64,000 nt of DNA from Isoetes taiwanensis (Eukaryota; Streptophyta; Lycopodiopsida; Isoetales; Isoetaceae): contig JAJEKV010000002.1 in NCBI GenBank assembly GCA_021234155.1, positions 42,089,203 to 42,153,202 of the forward strand. Direction: 5' to 3'. Below the pieces are notes generated by a model. That model searched no databases, was not told the origin of the DNA, and saw only the letters and a program-made list of their open reading frames with translations. Position numbers and translations under genes: made by a program. The first letter of the stretch is position 1. Every line of letters begins with the position of its first letter. This document shows positions 21,208 through 32,560 of this stretch, in pieces.

Positions 21208-23492
21208 CCACTGCCTCTCCAGAATTATCTAACTGTCTGAAACTACCAGATACTTATAATTATGCTTATGTCTTTTGGTTAGTTTAACTTTATCAGGGTT
21301 TTCGACCTACCCTTTCCTAAAGGTCTTCCTTTTTCAAAAAAGTATCATATAGCTTTTTTGAACTATGTACTTTATCATACACTCTTAATACATACTTAAG
21401 CCTTCAATTAAAAAAACAAAAAATAATTAAAAACTAGCAGTACTGCAGGGTTGGGAAGAAGGCTAAGGCAGAAATTTATAACCTAAAGAACAATCCTTAA
21501 TACGTGAGTACAGAAAAATGCATAGACAAAGGCCCAAAAGACTATGAGGCTCGTGCCCTACGGATATGTGGTGAAACAATACATGTGAAAGAGAGAAAAT
21601 GGAAATCATGTGCCACTAGATCAATCAAATTGAAAGAAGCAACTTGAGGTATAGTTCCAAATGTCTAATCTTTGGAATGGAAATAATGAATGAACAATCT
21701 TAATTACTTGTAAAACGCTAGGGGAATACTTGCAAAAAGGATGCTAACAGAGCAAAATCCTAAACTAAAACTAGTTCCAAGAAGCAATATGGTTATTATT
21801 GTGCATACTATTGTGGTCTTAGAAGGTGCAACTCAATTTAAATAAACAAGGCAAAAGTTTTAAATGCGACTTTACCCATGAACTTCCCAGGAACCTATAT
21901 ACAGTATTGCAGGTGTCTTTCATAATAAGGAGCTATAAGCAAAACACAAAACACAAAACACTATGACGTTAATCACCAAAAATAAGATGCAAGCTAAAAG
22001 CAAAAGTGGAGACATCAAGACTCCAAAATTAAAATGCACACCTCTTGTCAACACACCTACATCTAGATGAGTCAACATAAACATTTAAATCCTAGTTGCT
22101 CAACCCATAAGCAACCGCAACAGAGGGTCAGAACTAGAACGTTGCCATCATTATCAACACGCAATCCCATTTTTGCAATGCCGAAGAAGGAAAAACAACC
22201 ATAAAAATTACCTTGAATGCTATAAAGAGAAAATACAAACAAATTAGAGATGAAAGTTTGGACCATAGAGAAGGAAAGTTGTCTAGCTTAATAACTGAAA
22301 ATATACTTCAAAATTTCAAACCCATTAGAGTCTTAAGCCCATCCACGTGCAGTACTGTGAAGGACTTTGCACATATGGTACCAATCATCCGTATGTAGGC
22401 AATGTATGCATTTGTATCCGATGCACCTTACATTCCCTTCTGCTTACTACTTGCTTTGACTCTTCATTGACTCCATTTACTTGGTTTAGAATGTGCAGTG
22501 TTGATGGAGTCATTTGCTTAACACCCATGCGTGAGTCGAGCTTGTGCCTTGAATATGATATATCAACATGATGACAGTCCATCTTGCGATAAAGTAGAAG
22601 AAAAGAAGCAGACTGCATGGTAAACTGGGCTGCATAAGACAAGATCTAATTGCAATGGTTTGTATTTGCTTCTTGAAATTACTAGAATTGCCCTTGAACA
22701 ATTGATGGCGCCTAAGAGCCATTGGTTTAGGCAATGTCATGGATGATGCAATAAGGGATTTCTATAGTCGTTTGTCAGAAGCGGACCCTACGCAAGATGA
22801 CAATGAAAGATACGCTTGGATAACCAACAATGTCCAAAGAGTAGCAAGAACATTGTAAATGAGGTTGAGCATTTAAGAAGCCTACGCTTGAAAGAAGAGT
22901 TTTGTGGCTAAAGTATGGGATGAGGCATGGAATTCAAGAACAAACGCCTAAACATGCGCCTGAGAGGGGGGGGAGAGGGAGGGGGAAGGGAGGTGGAGGC
23001 AGCTGATGCGTGGGGAATACTAAGGGCAGATGCTACAACAACATGGTTTGCATACAATGATCCATCTCTACTACTTCGCAGGGAACTCACACCATCAACT
23101 TCTTTTGGAGAATTGTACAGATGCAACATTTGGGATTGGAGTTCCACCTGAACAAAAAGTATTGTGGGATGTTCATAGATCTACAAACAACCAGAGAGCG
23201 GAAAAGTGACGCCCTTGCTGATAAAATTGTGCAGGATTTAAGGGAGTGTGCCATCCAAATCAAGCATGGTAGTATTGTAAGTGCCATTGGTAAAACATTT
23301 GAATTGAAGCACCTTTTCGAAATTGGAGGTGATCAGAGGGGCCTGACAGTGGCCAAGGAACAAGGAAACAGGAGCTACGTGGCAGACTTTGCAATTAACA
23401 CTCCTTCATAACCATCTTAGGCAATGAAGTCGCGCAACAAGAACATAGTAGATTGTGTCACTTTCTAAAATACATGACTAAGGTAGTGAGAA
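21208..23492. other. Non-coding stretch after LINE-2
   Basis: An A-rich run at about 21405-21435 may be the LINE-2 tail. Beyond it only short frames occur, none with a recognisable domain. A purine-rich G tract lies at 22960-22997. I see no gene. Confidence 0.4.
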
Positions 23493-23626
23493 ATGGAACG
23501 CAATAAAGTTACCCTGGTTATGGGTCGTGGCACGATCATCACCGTGGGTTATTCTACGGGATGGAATCACCCACCGTTGGGATTGCGCCATATCAGCATG
23601 ACCAGGGTAACTTTATTGCGTTCCAT
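23493..23626. mobile_element. MITE-like foldback element of 134 bp
   Basis: The ends are 26-bp perfect inverted repeats (ATGGAACGCAATAAAGTTAC... at 23493-23518 and its inverse at 23601-23626); the match extends to 30 bp with one mismatch. The centre also pairs in part. The flanks repeat TGAGAAA directly (23487-23493 and 23626-23632, depending on the cut), a 7-bp duplication or 9 bp with one mismatch. It is non-autonomous; a hAT or Mutator origin fits that length range. Confidence 0.8.
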
Positions 23627-24420
23627 GAGAAATGATGCAAAAAGCAAACACCTCGATCTCTCCCAGCTTCTCAACACATTGACTGTTTGCTTTTGCTGCT
23701 CCACTATTGTAGGCATGTGGCCAGACACGGATTTCACTAATAGTAAATGGTGGACAGCATACAAACCCTTACTGTAGAAAGGGCTATAAGATTCATTAGA
23801 TTCATATAGAACTCTGAAGTGAATATCGACACATCATTTGATGTCTCCATTGCATTGATGCATATTCATTTTTTTCATTTATTTGTTCCACCTTTTTAGG
23901 TCTTTTTCCTTCCTTTGTTGTTACTTCTGCTTTCATGCATTTGTTTAATAGTGTTCATATGTGGGCATTTTCCCTGTTTGGCATCTTCTGTCAAAGTGTA
24001 GATAATGTAATCTTGTTATTGAAGCATTGTATAGAGCTGTTTGTACATGCCAACCCGTCCATACCTATCTGTACTAGTACTCTATATAACCATATGATGG
24101 AGCGGCAGAGATCAAACAACAGAGACAATACATTTGCACCTTCATCAATCGTTACTCCAAGCTTGGTGGACAACCCAATGTCAGCACTAGTAGCACACCA
24201 TCAGAACCTCCCCCACCAACATGTACTTCCAAGTGATATAGTGATCTGCAACAAGAAAAACTAGGCATTGACATAGTCGCACATCAAACGTCACATAATA
24301 TTGCTCCAAGCATGAGAATTAGAATGGCTTCTTATGTAGCTCTTATATATGCGAATGACAAATCGATCTGTGTTCTAATCCGAATCATTTAGTTATAGAA
24401 ATGTCAAGCAATCAAGTAAT
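23627..24420. other. Non-coding stretch
   Basis: It is AT-rich and has only short open frames without recognisable content. Confidence 0.4.
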
Positions 24421-24424
24421 ATCA

Positions 24425-24640
24425 ATCATTTTTGAAGCCCTACTTTGTTCTGCTTTGCCGAATCTTGCCGGATCTTGAAGCCTTGCTGTGTTTTGCCGGA
24501 TCTTGAAACCCTGCACTGCTTTGCCGGATATACTGCTCTGTTTTGCTCTGCTTCGCCATATCTTGAAGCCATGCTCTGCTTCGCCGGATTTTTGAAGCCC
24601 TGCTCTGTTTTTGAAGCATCTGAATCTTCGCCAGATCGCT
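24425..24640. repeat. Minisatellite of about 30-bp units
   Basis: Degenerate units of the form 'ctgctttgccggatcttgaa' plus 'gccctg' recur about seven times. All three minus-strand frames stay open across it and give repeats such as 'KQSRASKI', a by-product of the unit length rather than evidence for a protein. Confidence 0.75.
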
Positions 24641-24670
24641 GAGGTAAAAACGTCCCCAACTTCTATATTG

Positions 24671-24730
24671 TAGGGGAATGGAGGTTGGGGCCTCCATTCC
24701 GGTTTCCAGGCCCCAACCTCCATTCCCCTA
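24671..24730. repeat. Perfect 22-bp inverted repeat (hairpin)
   Basis: The arms 24671-24692 and 24709-24730 (TAGGGGAATGGAGGTTGGGG plus CC and its inverse) enclose 16 bases. A related half-site ('ccccaacttctgtattag') is at 25141. It may be a terminator-like hairpin or a short foldback insertion. Confidence 0.85.
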
Positions 24731-26566
24731 TACAATTAACACTTAGTTGAGGGTTTATCTTTTTCCATGTCTGAGTTCATAAAAGCTGTGACTGAACCTG
24801 TTTTTTCAACCCTGATCTACTCTAATACGCTTGCTACTCTCTTTTTGTTTGGGTCCCATAGGCCAATAGGTCCGTGGACGCTAAAAAATCTATTCTATTC
24901 TATTCTAACTTCGCTTCATCAGGATTCATTCTGCTTTAGGCCTTTTGATTCTAGTCCGACCCCTCTGGGCAAACAAGGTGGCTTCCTTTTATGGGAGATC
25001 ATAGTTCGAGCTTCAAAATGGGGGGTTTTTACCCCTTTAGCTCCAATCCAATCAACACTAGGAGGAATCGAGAAGAGGAAGGAGTTAAAACTTCAAGCCA
25101 TCTGACTCTAGCCCTGTGTGTGGACGTCGAGCAAACTGCTCCCCAACTTCTGTATTAGAGGAAAGGTTATGGATTTGCCCTTGCTTGTCGCCCAAACCCT
25201 CACAGCCGCCTCAAAACCCGAAACCCTGTACAATACTTGAGGGTCCATGTCCTTAAAAAAACATTTCTAGCTTGGCAAAAAAAAATTAATGCTTGAAAAA
25301 GAAAACCCCATCTAAAAAAAAAAAAAAAAAAAAATATCCATTAAAACCTCTTTTCCCAGACCAAAATTTGGTAAAAGCCATTTGCCAATATGAGGGTCCC
25401 CTTTTTTTTCTTTTTTTTTTAAATGGAGGACTTGCTCACCTTGTTATTTTCTATTCTATCTATTTTGTTATGAGAGAACTTTCGCCTCCATTGAGCTGCA
25501 ACTGGCCCGCCAAATCAGCCTGGCTAAAAAGCTAAAATGGGTTGGGTGTCAGACTCGGGCATCCCTTTTTAAATGAAAAAAAAAAATCAATTTATTTCAA
25601 ATTCAATGCTCAATTTCCGATCTTCTCAATTATCAGTGGCTTGGACAAATGCAATGGCAACATGTTTGACTTTTGTATATGCAAAAATTGAGAACTCTTG
25701 TACCTTTATATAGACAAATAGACTTTTATTTGAATTTATTGATGGTTCCAGTATTAGCAAACTTGTTTTTGTATACTGATAAGCAAATTCCTTGACATTT
25801 GAACTGCTATAGTTTTCTCCCTCTCTCTTAACCTTCCAAGCATCAAATATATTGTACCAAGCTTGGGCATCTTTCCCACCTAGAGTTATTGAATACCAAC
25901 ATCACAAGTTTAGATGATCATAGGTGATTCAACCACTTGACTCTTTTTTGTCAAATTGACGATAAAGCAACTTCTTGGATTAAACTGGTCTATATCATCG
26001 CAATAAATCCTGCAAGTGGAATCCAACCTTTACATTATGCAATCAGTCTCTTCATTAAGTTGGAAGCTCCAGGAGTCTCCATAGAGGTCAAGATTTTTGT
26101 CTCAAGAAGTCATTCCAATCACTTGCATCTCCAAGAAATAATACACAACAGTAAAATATATGCAGACACAATTAATGCGTATTTCACCTAAAATTATATG
26201 AAAATTAAAACTTATAGAAAGAAATATTAAATGTCTATGCATGCACTGCCTATCGCTTTTATGTTCCGCTCAAAATCATGCTACTGAATCATGTAATTCA
26301 CCATAGCCCAACGGTATTTTCCAGCCAACTAAATTCAACATCAGCCATACAAACATTGATAATATATACTTATCGTTAGAACATTATGTATACCTACCCT
26401 CTCCCCCATACCAGCTACCGCCTGGGATAATTGTCTTGTACAAGCATAATCTGCATGACTTATTGTGGTATAGACATACCTACATTAGTCTGCTCAATCT
26501 TTCAGTAACCCTAATGTACAAGAATGTGGAAACATAGACTGCAGAAATGCTTGATCTAGCAAAGAG
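24731..26566. other. Non-coding stretch
   Basis: It contains a frame of 112 codons at 24767-25105 and poly(A)/poly(T) runs near 25315-25335 and 25400-25420. No domain was recognised. Confidence 0.35.
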
Positions 26567-26656
26567 CTTGAATAGATAAGCATCCGCTATCAAAAGCCTT
26601 GCCTTGAATTCTGTTTGAATAGATAGCCATCTGCTATCAAAAGCCTCGCCTTGGAT
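26567..26656. repeat. Diverged 46-bp tandem duplication
   Basis: The unit 'ttgaatagataagcatc' to 'gccttggatc' occurs at about 26567 and 26613 with several substitutions. Confidence 0.75.
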
Positions 26657-27080
26657 CCTTAAAACCTCTAGAAAACTGTTGAAAAGACACACATACTTAG
26701 CAACCATGATCATGATGTAACAATTGGAACAAACAATCACAACAAGGTAAACGTGAGCTCACCTCCTCTCTAAAGCTTGATGTAAAGTTTTTCATATTTT
26801 CGGCAATCTCTTCCTTCTGTGCTAAACCTGCATTAGCAGATCATGTGAACATGTATTTCTGATTCTATTCCTAAAGAATCTCAATTTGGGTTAACCAATG
26901 AATCAAGAACCACATGCATGCAGCAGCACAAGGAGATGGTTAATGTATGAGCCTAACTCTCTGTTTAACACCTATTTACAGAATTTAATGTTATAAAGAA
27001 CCTTCCTCGTATGCTAGAATCCTTCTTATAGCAATATCAGAAACAGAAAAAGGAGACATGGAAAATATCATTCCTCAACC

Positions 27081-27229
27081 AACTTCCATTTGCTTATCCA
27101 ACTAGAGCTGATGCAATAATAATAGCAAATGCAGACCAACAAAAATATTGAGGATAACTTCCATTTGCTTATCCAACTAGAGCTGATGCAATAATAATAC
27201 AAATGCAGACCAACAAAAATATTGAGGAT
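27081..27229. repeat. 75-bp tandem duplication
   Basis: The units 27081-27155 and 27156-27229 are identical except for one missing base. It is a recent duplication of non-coding DNA. Confidence 0.9.
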
Positions 27230-28020
27230 AATTTTCCACCAACATCATGCGCTTTTCAAATACTTTCCTAGAGAAGTATAATATAGCAAAGCAATAGATT
27301 TTAGAAACATATATATAGAGTTATAATAATTACTACGACTGCTTGAAATAGGAGTCCGAAGCAACAGAAATCACTCCAGAATGGAACAGTAACCGATTGT
27401 AAAACATGAGAATGACAAATCCCCAATCTGACTAATGACAAAGGCCAAAACTGTGGAGGATGATGAACAACCATGAAGCCGGTTTTAATTCGAATGAACA
27501 TGCCAAATATATTTTATAAGAAATAAGTTGCACAATAACCTTCCTGATTCCCCAAAAATGGCCTGGCAGGGATAGGCAACAAGGGCAATTTAGAAAAACC
27601 CATCCATATACCTTTCTGAGCAAATTCCTCGATCGCCTTAGAGGATCGCACTGCAAACCGTTGGAAGGTCACACTGGATTGAAGAACACAAAATAAGAAG
27701 ACGTCCATTAAATAGGTTAGCTATTGCTAGAAGTTGCGGATACGTACCTGTTGGAAAGACGCTGCACAAGCCACTCATTCAAAGCGTATTGCACAGCGCG
27801 AACTAGAAAGCCTCCGCCGGGCGCCATTTCCACGGACAGAATCTGCCCTAATCACAGTCAACTTAAACCTTCGCCACGTGGATTTTTCCTTTGTAATACA
27901 TCTTGGCCATACACATAAGCATTCACCCAGGATGGATAATGCTCGTATCCTAGTATTGCTCTTCTTGTTGTTCTTTAATAAACAAGGCATGCCGTGGCAC
28001 TACCTATTGCCCTTTATGTG
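27230..28020. other. Non-coding stretch
   Basis: No gene recognised. A few short frames overlap on both strands without domains. Confidence 0.35.
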
Positions 28021-28137
28021 CTAGGTAGCCGGCCAGTTGTCGCGGTTTCCGGCCGGTAAACCGGCAGTGGCGCTGCCGCTGCCGGTGCCGCTGCCGGGTT
28101 TACCGGCCGGAAACCGCCCAACCGGGCCGGCTACCCC
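28021..28137. mobile_element. GC-rich foldback element
   Basis: Long imperfect inverted arms (GTAGCCGGCC...TTTCCGGCCGGTAAA...CGGCAG and inverse) meet at a CTGCCGGTGCCG core, making an almost complete hairpin of about 110 bases. The outer right edge read on the minus strand (TGGGGTAGCCGGCCC) recalls hAT termini (T/CAGGGGT...), but no 8-bp duplication is visible. Confidence 0.65.
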
Positions 28138-28146
28138 AAATAAGGG

Positions 28147-28985
28147 AACCGCTAGTGCCTTGAAATTCCGGTGATCACGTGGGATTTTCCGGATGACGCA
28201 TGCGATTTTTTTTGCGTGGCGGGCAATTTTCCCCTTTTCTCCCCGCGACGGAGGAGCGGCCAAGCTTTGGCGATGGCGCCGATTTTTCTCGAGGCGCCAT
28301 TGTTTCTTTCTTGATTTTCAGGTTCGGGAGCATGGCGCCATTGTTTTTAGTGCTTTTTTTTTTCTTTTGTGATGTTTTGACGTCGTTTTCTTGTTTTTTT
28401 AGGTTCTGAGGCTGCTCAGACTTCAGGCATCAAGATATTTTGTTAGGTTCTGCCGATTTCTCGAAGATTTTGTTAGGTTCTCCCGATTTTTTGAAGATTT
28501 CTTGAAAACTTTGTTAGGTTCTGCCGATTTCTTGAAGATTTTGGCGATTTTGGAGTCCGGATTTGCGGCATTTAGTGTTGCATGCAGACTTTACTTCGAT
28601 TTTCATAATCTTTGACGAGTTTAGAGTCCGGAGTTGCGGGATTTAGTGTTGCATGCAGAGTTTACTTGCACAGGTAATCTTTTTGTGTTGAATGCAGAGT
28701 TCAGTTGTATAGTTCAAACTAAGACTGTAATTTCTTGTTGCAGATTTGCAGAAATGACAGAATCAAGGTCGATGCTGGTGATTAACAGTTAAAAAATTAT
28801 GAGTGATTACTGTAATTGTCTGGTTAAAAAATAATGACTAATGGTGTGGTAAAAAAATATGACAATGATCTGTTTACTTGTAATGGCGGTGCTCTAAGCG
28901 GCGCCGCCAACAAACAATAAACCCAAAAAATTACCTAAAAGGAACAAAGCCTCAAAAATCGAGGAATTTCAAGGCACTAGCGGTT
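28147..28985. mobile_element. 0.84-kb non-autonomous element with perfect 23-bp inverted ends
   Basis: The ends 28147-28169 and 28963-28985 (AACCGCTAGTGCCTTGAAAT plus TCC and inverse) match perfectly. Inside, on the plus strand, are repeats of 'ttgttaggttctgccgattt' (three copies, 28440-28540) and of 'agtccgga.ttgcgg.attt' (two copies, 28552-28650). A GC-rich 'gatggcgcc' palindrome lies near 28272-28345. No protein of note is encoded. No clear target duplication was found, so the true ends may lie a few bases outside. Confidence 0.65.
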
Positions 28986-29030
28986 TACGTTACTGATTAT
29001 GGCATTGTGGATGCTCTTATTATATATTTA

Positions 29031-29062
29031 CTAGAAATATTGGCCAATGTTGCTGGGCATAA
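29031..29062 (-). mobile_element. Decayed Helitron-type 3' terminus
   Basis: On the minus strand: TGCCCAGCAACATTGGCC, then AATATTT, then CTAG and T. It matches the two hairpin ends at 4041-4115 in layout and loop (AAC), but the stem has mutated. Confidence 0.35.
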
Positions 29063-29384
29063 CCTGAAAATAGTAAATGATACACTGTAGACTAGACTGT
29101 ACCAATGAGAAAGAGAGCATTATAATGAAAAAATACTCCATCATTATTTGACTTTTTTTCCCCTCTCCTTTCCTTTTTTTTTTCCTTGGTCTGCATGGGC
29201 ATTCTATCTACTTATCCATCTTTTGCCCTTCCCCACTTTTTCACGTCCCCCTCCCCCCAAACTCTTTTTCTTTCTTTTTTCATATTTCAATTATGTGCTT
29301 TTCCTTTTCTCATTTTCTTTGTTTTTTGCTTGAACATGTTCCCCTTTCCCTTTTTCTGTCCCTTTCATGGGATGCCAGCACCCT

Positions 29385-29690
29385 GAACAGGTCAAGATGG
29401 CACATTATTAACGCCACATAAAATCCCATGTTGGAGGGGGGCCCGCAATGCTATATACGCACTCATCTACCCATGAAAAAGCGCAGATCCATTGCTTCTA
29501 TTTGCACTGGTGCACACCATCTCCGGATTGAGACGGGGAGATGGATTGGGGAGCCGCGTCGTCAGGAGAGGCTTTGTCAACGCTGCCAGGTTGGAGCTGT
29601 GGAAGACGAATGCCACACACTTCAGAGTTGTCCGGCTTTACAAGAAGCTGCCATGTCCTGTTCCAATACAAGTTGGAACTTTTTGTACTT
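29385..29690 (+). pseudogene. LINE-3 C-terminal fragment
   Basis: The frame includes IASICTGAHHLRIETGRWIG, then RLCQRCQ and DECHTLQSC, the zinc-binding end of a LINE polymerase (C-x2-C ... H ... C). The same sequence, inverted, is at 42290-42610. The piece is cut at both sides and lies opposite in strand to the LINE-3 polymerase piece at 30041-30620. Confidence 0.65.
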
Positions 29691-30040
29691 TTGTGTCATG
29701 CTTCATTTGTGATTGTTTTCTTCATGTACTTCACGTTCTTCCAACACACGTTGGAAGTTAAACTTCCTGTATAGTTGTGCTAATAGCTCATGAGTGTCAT
29801 GCTTCATTTGTGATTGTTTATGCTGTCATCACTTGTATCTTCGAACATGTGTTGGAAGTTTTTTTTTTTGGTTACTTCAGTGCTAGTAATTTCAATGAGT
29901 TTTATGCTTCACTTGTCTTAGTACGAACATCTTGGAAATGGAGTTCATAGCACTGTTTTTCTAGCTGTACAAGAGAAGCATATCCTTTTGCAATTCTTGC
30001 CTGACCAGCCTCCCTCAATATGAAAAGAGGGCCCGCGAAC

Positions 30041-30620
30041 TCAACCCCCAAGTAGGTGTATGTAGAAACAATTTCTACAGGCTGTGCTTGAAGAGTTATT
30101 TTTCCAAATTTTCCAAAAGGTATTAAATAGCATCACTTTGGTCTTGTAGAGATTTACTTGCAGCTCTCTATCTTTGCAAAAGGCTTCTAGGGCAGCCAAA
30201 TATTTTTGGAGCCCTTGGGGAGATGGTGAGATTTGAGCCACATCATCCGTATAAAGCAAATATGGAATGCATTCCTAAGCAAGCAATGGAGCCTTCTCCG
30301 CCTAAGGACTGAACAAAGTTTTCAAGCTCGTCAATGTAAAGGCCAAATAGAGTAGGAGAGAGGGGACACCCTTGTTTAACCCCAATTGTACTGAAAACTT
30401 CCTTTGAAAACTGCCCATCTATTTTCACTCTACCTATTACATTCTCATATAATGTCAACACTGCCCAGATCAGCTCGTGAGAAAGCCCCAACATTTTGAG
30501 CCTTTGAAACAACCTGTTCCGAGGAACAGTATCAAAGGCTTTTCGGAAATCAACAAACAGAAGCGATATTTGTGTATTTTCCAAGGTGCACACATCTCTG
30601 ATCAGTAGCTTCTCCGTCGT
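30041..30620 (-). pseudogene. LINE-3 reverse transcriptase fragment
   Basis: Read on the minus strand, 30600-30250 encodes LLFVDFRKAFDTVPRNRLF, a linker, and GVKQGCPLSPTLFGLYIDEL (motifs A and B). After a frame change near 30250 comes MLYTDDVAQISPSPQGLQKY (motif C, YADD changed to YTDD), then the SKTK-like block NLYKTKVMLF. The motif style (DFRKAFDTVPR, GLYIDEL) differs from plant L1 elements such as LINE-1 and LINE-2 here. The endonuclease is missing. The fragment is dead. Confidence 0.8.
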
Positions 30621-31626
30621 GCTCAGCAGAAGATCACTAAAGCTTATCGTTGCTCATCTCTAGCTGATGATAAAAAAGAGATAATTTGGCAGATGTATTT
30701 ACGGTGTTCTTCTTATGCATAGACGGGTGTTTCTGCCTAGCTGGGTCAGCCTATCCACTAGGGTTTTATTCCTGTCTGTGCATTGTGTATTGCGCCTTTG
30801 TTCTTGTCAATAAAAAGAGTCTCACGTCCTTCAAAAAAAAAATGATTGTATGGTCGAAAAACGTGCTTTGTGAAGTGCCTTATTCGGTTTGTCATTTCAA
30901 ATGTGAATTACTCTATTAGCAACAGCATATTTCAGTTGCTACAATGCTAACACAACCACAAGCACTATATATAGAAATATTCTTTTCATGCATAGCATCT
31001 TCTTATGCATTTCGAATGAAATATTCTTGACGTTCCATATTCATTGAATTAGACACCAAGGCATAATTATAGGGAAAATGGTGAATATGCATCACTTAAG
31101 CTGCGGATAGGATAATTATGCAAAGGCAATTGCACAATAAAAGTCTAACACAAGTTAGACAATTATCAACATTCTATCTACTTACTTAAAATGTATCTGT
31201 ATCTATGTTTTGTTGATGTCTTTAACTACTTTTAAGAGTGACTTTTTTTTTTTTTTTTTGAGTGAATGGGTTTTTTTCATTAATTATAGAAAAAGGTACA
31301 ACATATTGAGTGAGCCTTTATAAGTAGGCTACTCATAAAAAAGCATGCAGATAAATACAAGTAAGATAAGTGCTGTGAGAAGCACATAGTAGTGTCCAAA
31401 ATATTAATCAACCTTATTAGTAGCTGGTAAGTTTGTTGTGCTGCAACTAAGAGAAACATTGTTGAAAAAGTTCAGCAACATCTGCCTTAACCAGTCAAAG
31501 ACCAGTCAAAGATCAATTCCTGCAAAATAGATTAGGTGCAAATAAAATGTTGTAATTATATGAAGATCAGTATGTGGTCCCAATAGTGTGAGGTGCAGGT
31601 CAACGAATAGGAAGAGAGTGGAGATG
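30621..31626. other. Non-coding stretch
   Basis: It has poly(T) near 31240 and an A-run at 30830, possible retroelement tails. No gene seen. Confidence 0.35.
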
Positions 31627-32160
31627 TCAATGGAAGTGGTAGGAGCTAAGATATTCAAAGTGAGCTTGGAAGTGAGGTTGGAGTATAAGAGTGCGGCCAT
31701 TTCCCCAATTCAACTCAATAATCAGCCTATCTGCATTTGTGGTGGACATTAGAATGATTAATGTGCCATATGCATCTGCCAAACCCCTGTAGTGGTAATA
31801 ACATTCTCTATAATTCTCAAACTGTTGATCAGTCATTCTTCTGCTGTTACATTCCAGAAACCACCATAACTGCACCATTAGATATGTGCTTCTGCAGAAT
31901 TCCATAGCCCAATCTAGTTCCTCATCAGGGATGTATGGTATGTCGATATCTGTGATGCCCCTGACTGGACCTGTCCACATGTCATATATATATGTATACT
32001 GTATATCATGAACTAGCCTCTGTCCTGGGAACAGTCTGTATTCTGCTGGCTCAACCGAAGTGCCAATGTCCCTACTTAGGTTCCTCATGTAATCTACCAG
32101 TAAAAAATTAAGTGTCAGTAAGAGATTCATGACAATGTAGTTTAAATATTTTATAAGCAC
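31627..32160 (-). CDS. Unrecognised 177-residue frame after a LINE-4 fragment
   Basis: The frame is open for 177 codons. It starts with a hydrophobic run (YIVMNLLLTLNFLLVDYM) and continues with a mixed, Tyr- and Trp-rich sequence that reads like a folded protein (e.g. DEELDWAMEFCRSTYLMVQL). It follows directly on the LINE-4 ORF2 remnant on the same strand and overlaps it by about 50 bases. It may be a further ORF of that LINE or part of an unrelated gene. No family recognised. Confidence 0.4.
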   Translation of the reverse strand: MLIKYLNYIVMNLLLTLNFLLVDYMRNLSRDIGTSVEPAEYRLFPGQRLVHDIQYTYIYDMWTGPVRGITDIDIPYIPDEELDWAMEFCRSTYLMVQLWWFLECNSRRMTDQQFENYRECYYHYRGLADAYGTLIILMSTTNADRLIIELNWGNGRTLILQPHFQAHFEYLSSYHFH

Positions 32161-32560
32161 CCAAGAAATTGCCTATACTTAGCCATTTATTATCCAAAGA
32201 ATCTAAGGAATCTTTATGTTGGTGTATCTGACTTGTTGCAACCATTTCTATGTCATATATAACTTGAGTTTTAATCCAGAATATTGAAATTGTCTTTCCA
32301 CCATACTGACACTTATTTCTATGCTTCCATACATTCCACAAAGCAATGTAACATAAGGAATTTTTAAAAGCATCATCATTCATCAGGAACTCAAGCAAAG
32401 TAGCAGGACAAGTGATATTGAAAGTATATTCAAACCATCTCCAAAAAGAATTTAGAATAGCACAGTGAAGGTTTGCATGCATCAAGCAGTGTCAACCATA
32501 AAACAGCATTGGGCAGAAAAGGCATTTGGTTCATCAAGTCCTCTGCAACATTCAACAAAC
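32108..32560 (-). pseudogene. LINE-4 ORF2 C-terminal fragment
   Basis: The frame from 32485 reads MHANLHCAILNSFWRWFEY, then IALWNVWKHRNKCQYGGKTI, the typical end of a plant L1 LINE polymerase (H..C..FW, then 'lW..WkhRN'). Upstream of 32485 the zinc finger continues in another frame (CPMLFYG). Everything before it is missing: a 5'-truncated LINE copy. Confidence 0.65.

Noticed and set aside
24412-24735. Three overlapping minus-strand frames of 77-107 codons
   Set aside because: The repeat unit lacks stops in several frames; products are repeat translations such as KQSRASK.
28150-28160. 'TAGTG/CACTA' within the 23-bp inverted ends, suggesting a CACTA element
   Set aside because: The word lies 8 bases inside and points the wrong way for a CACTA terminus, and no 3-bp duplication is present.
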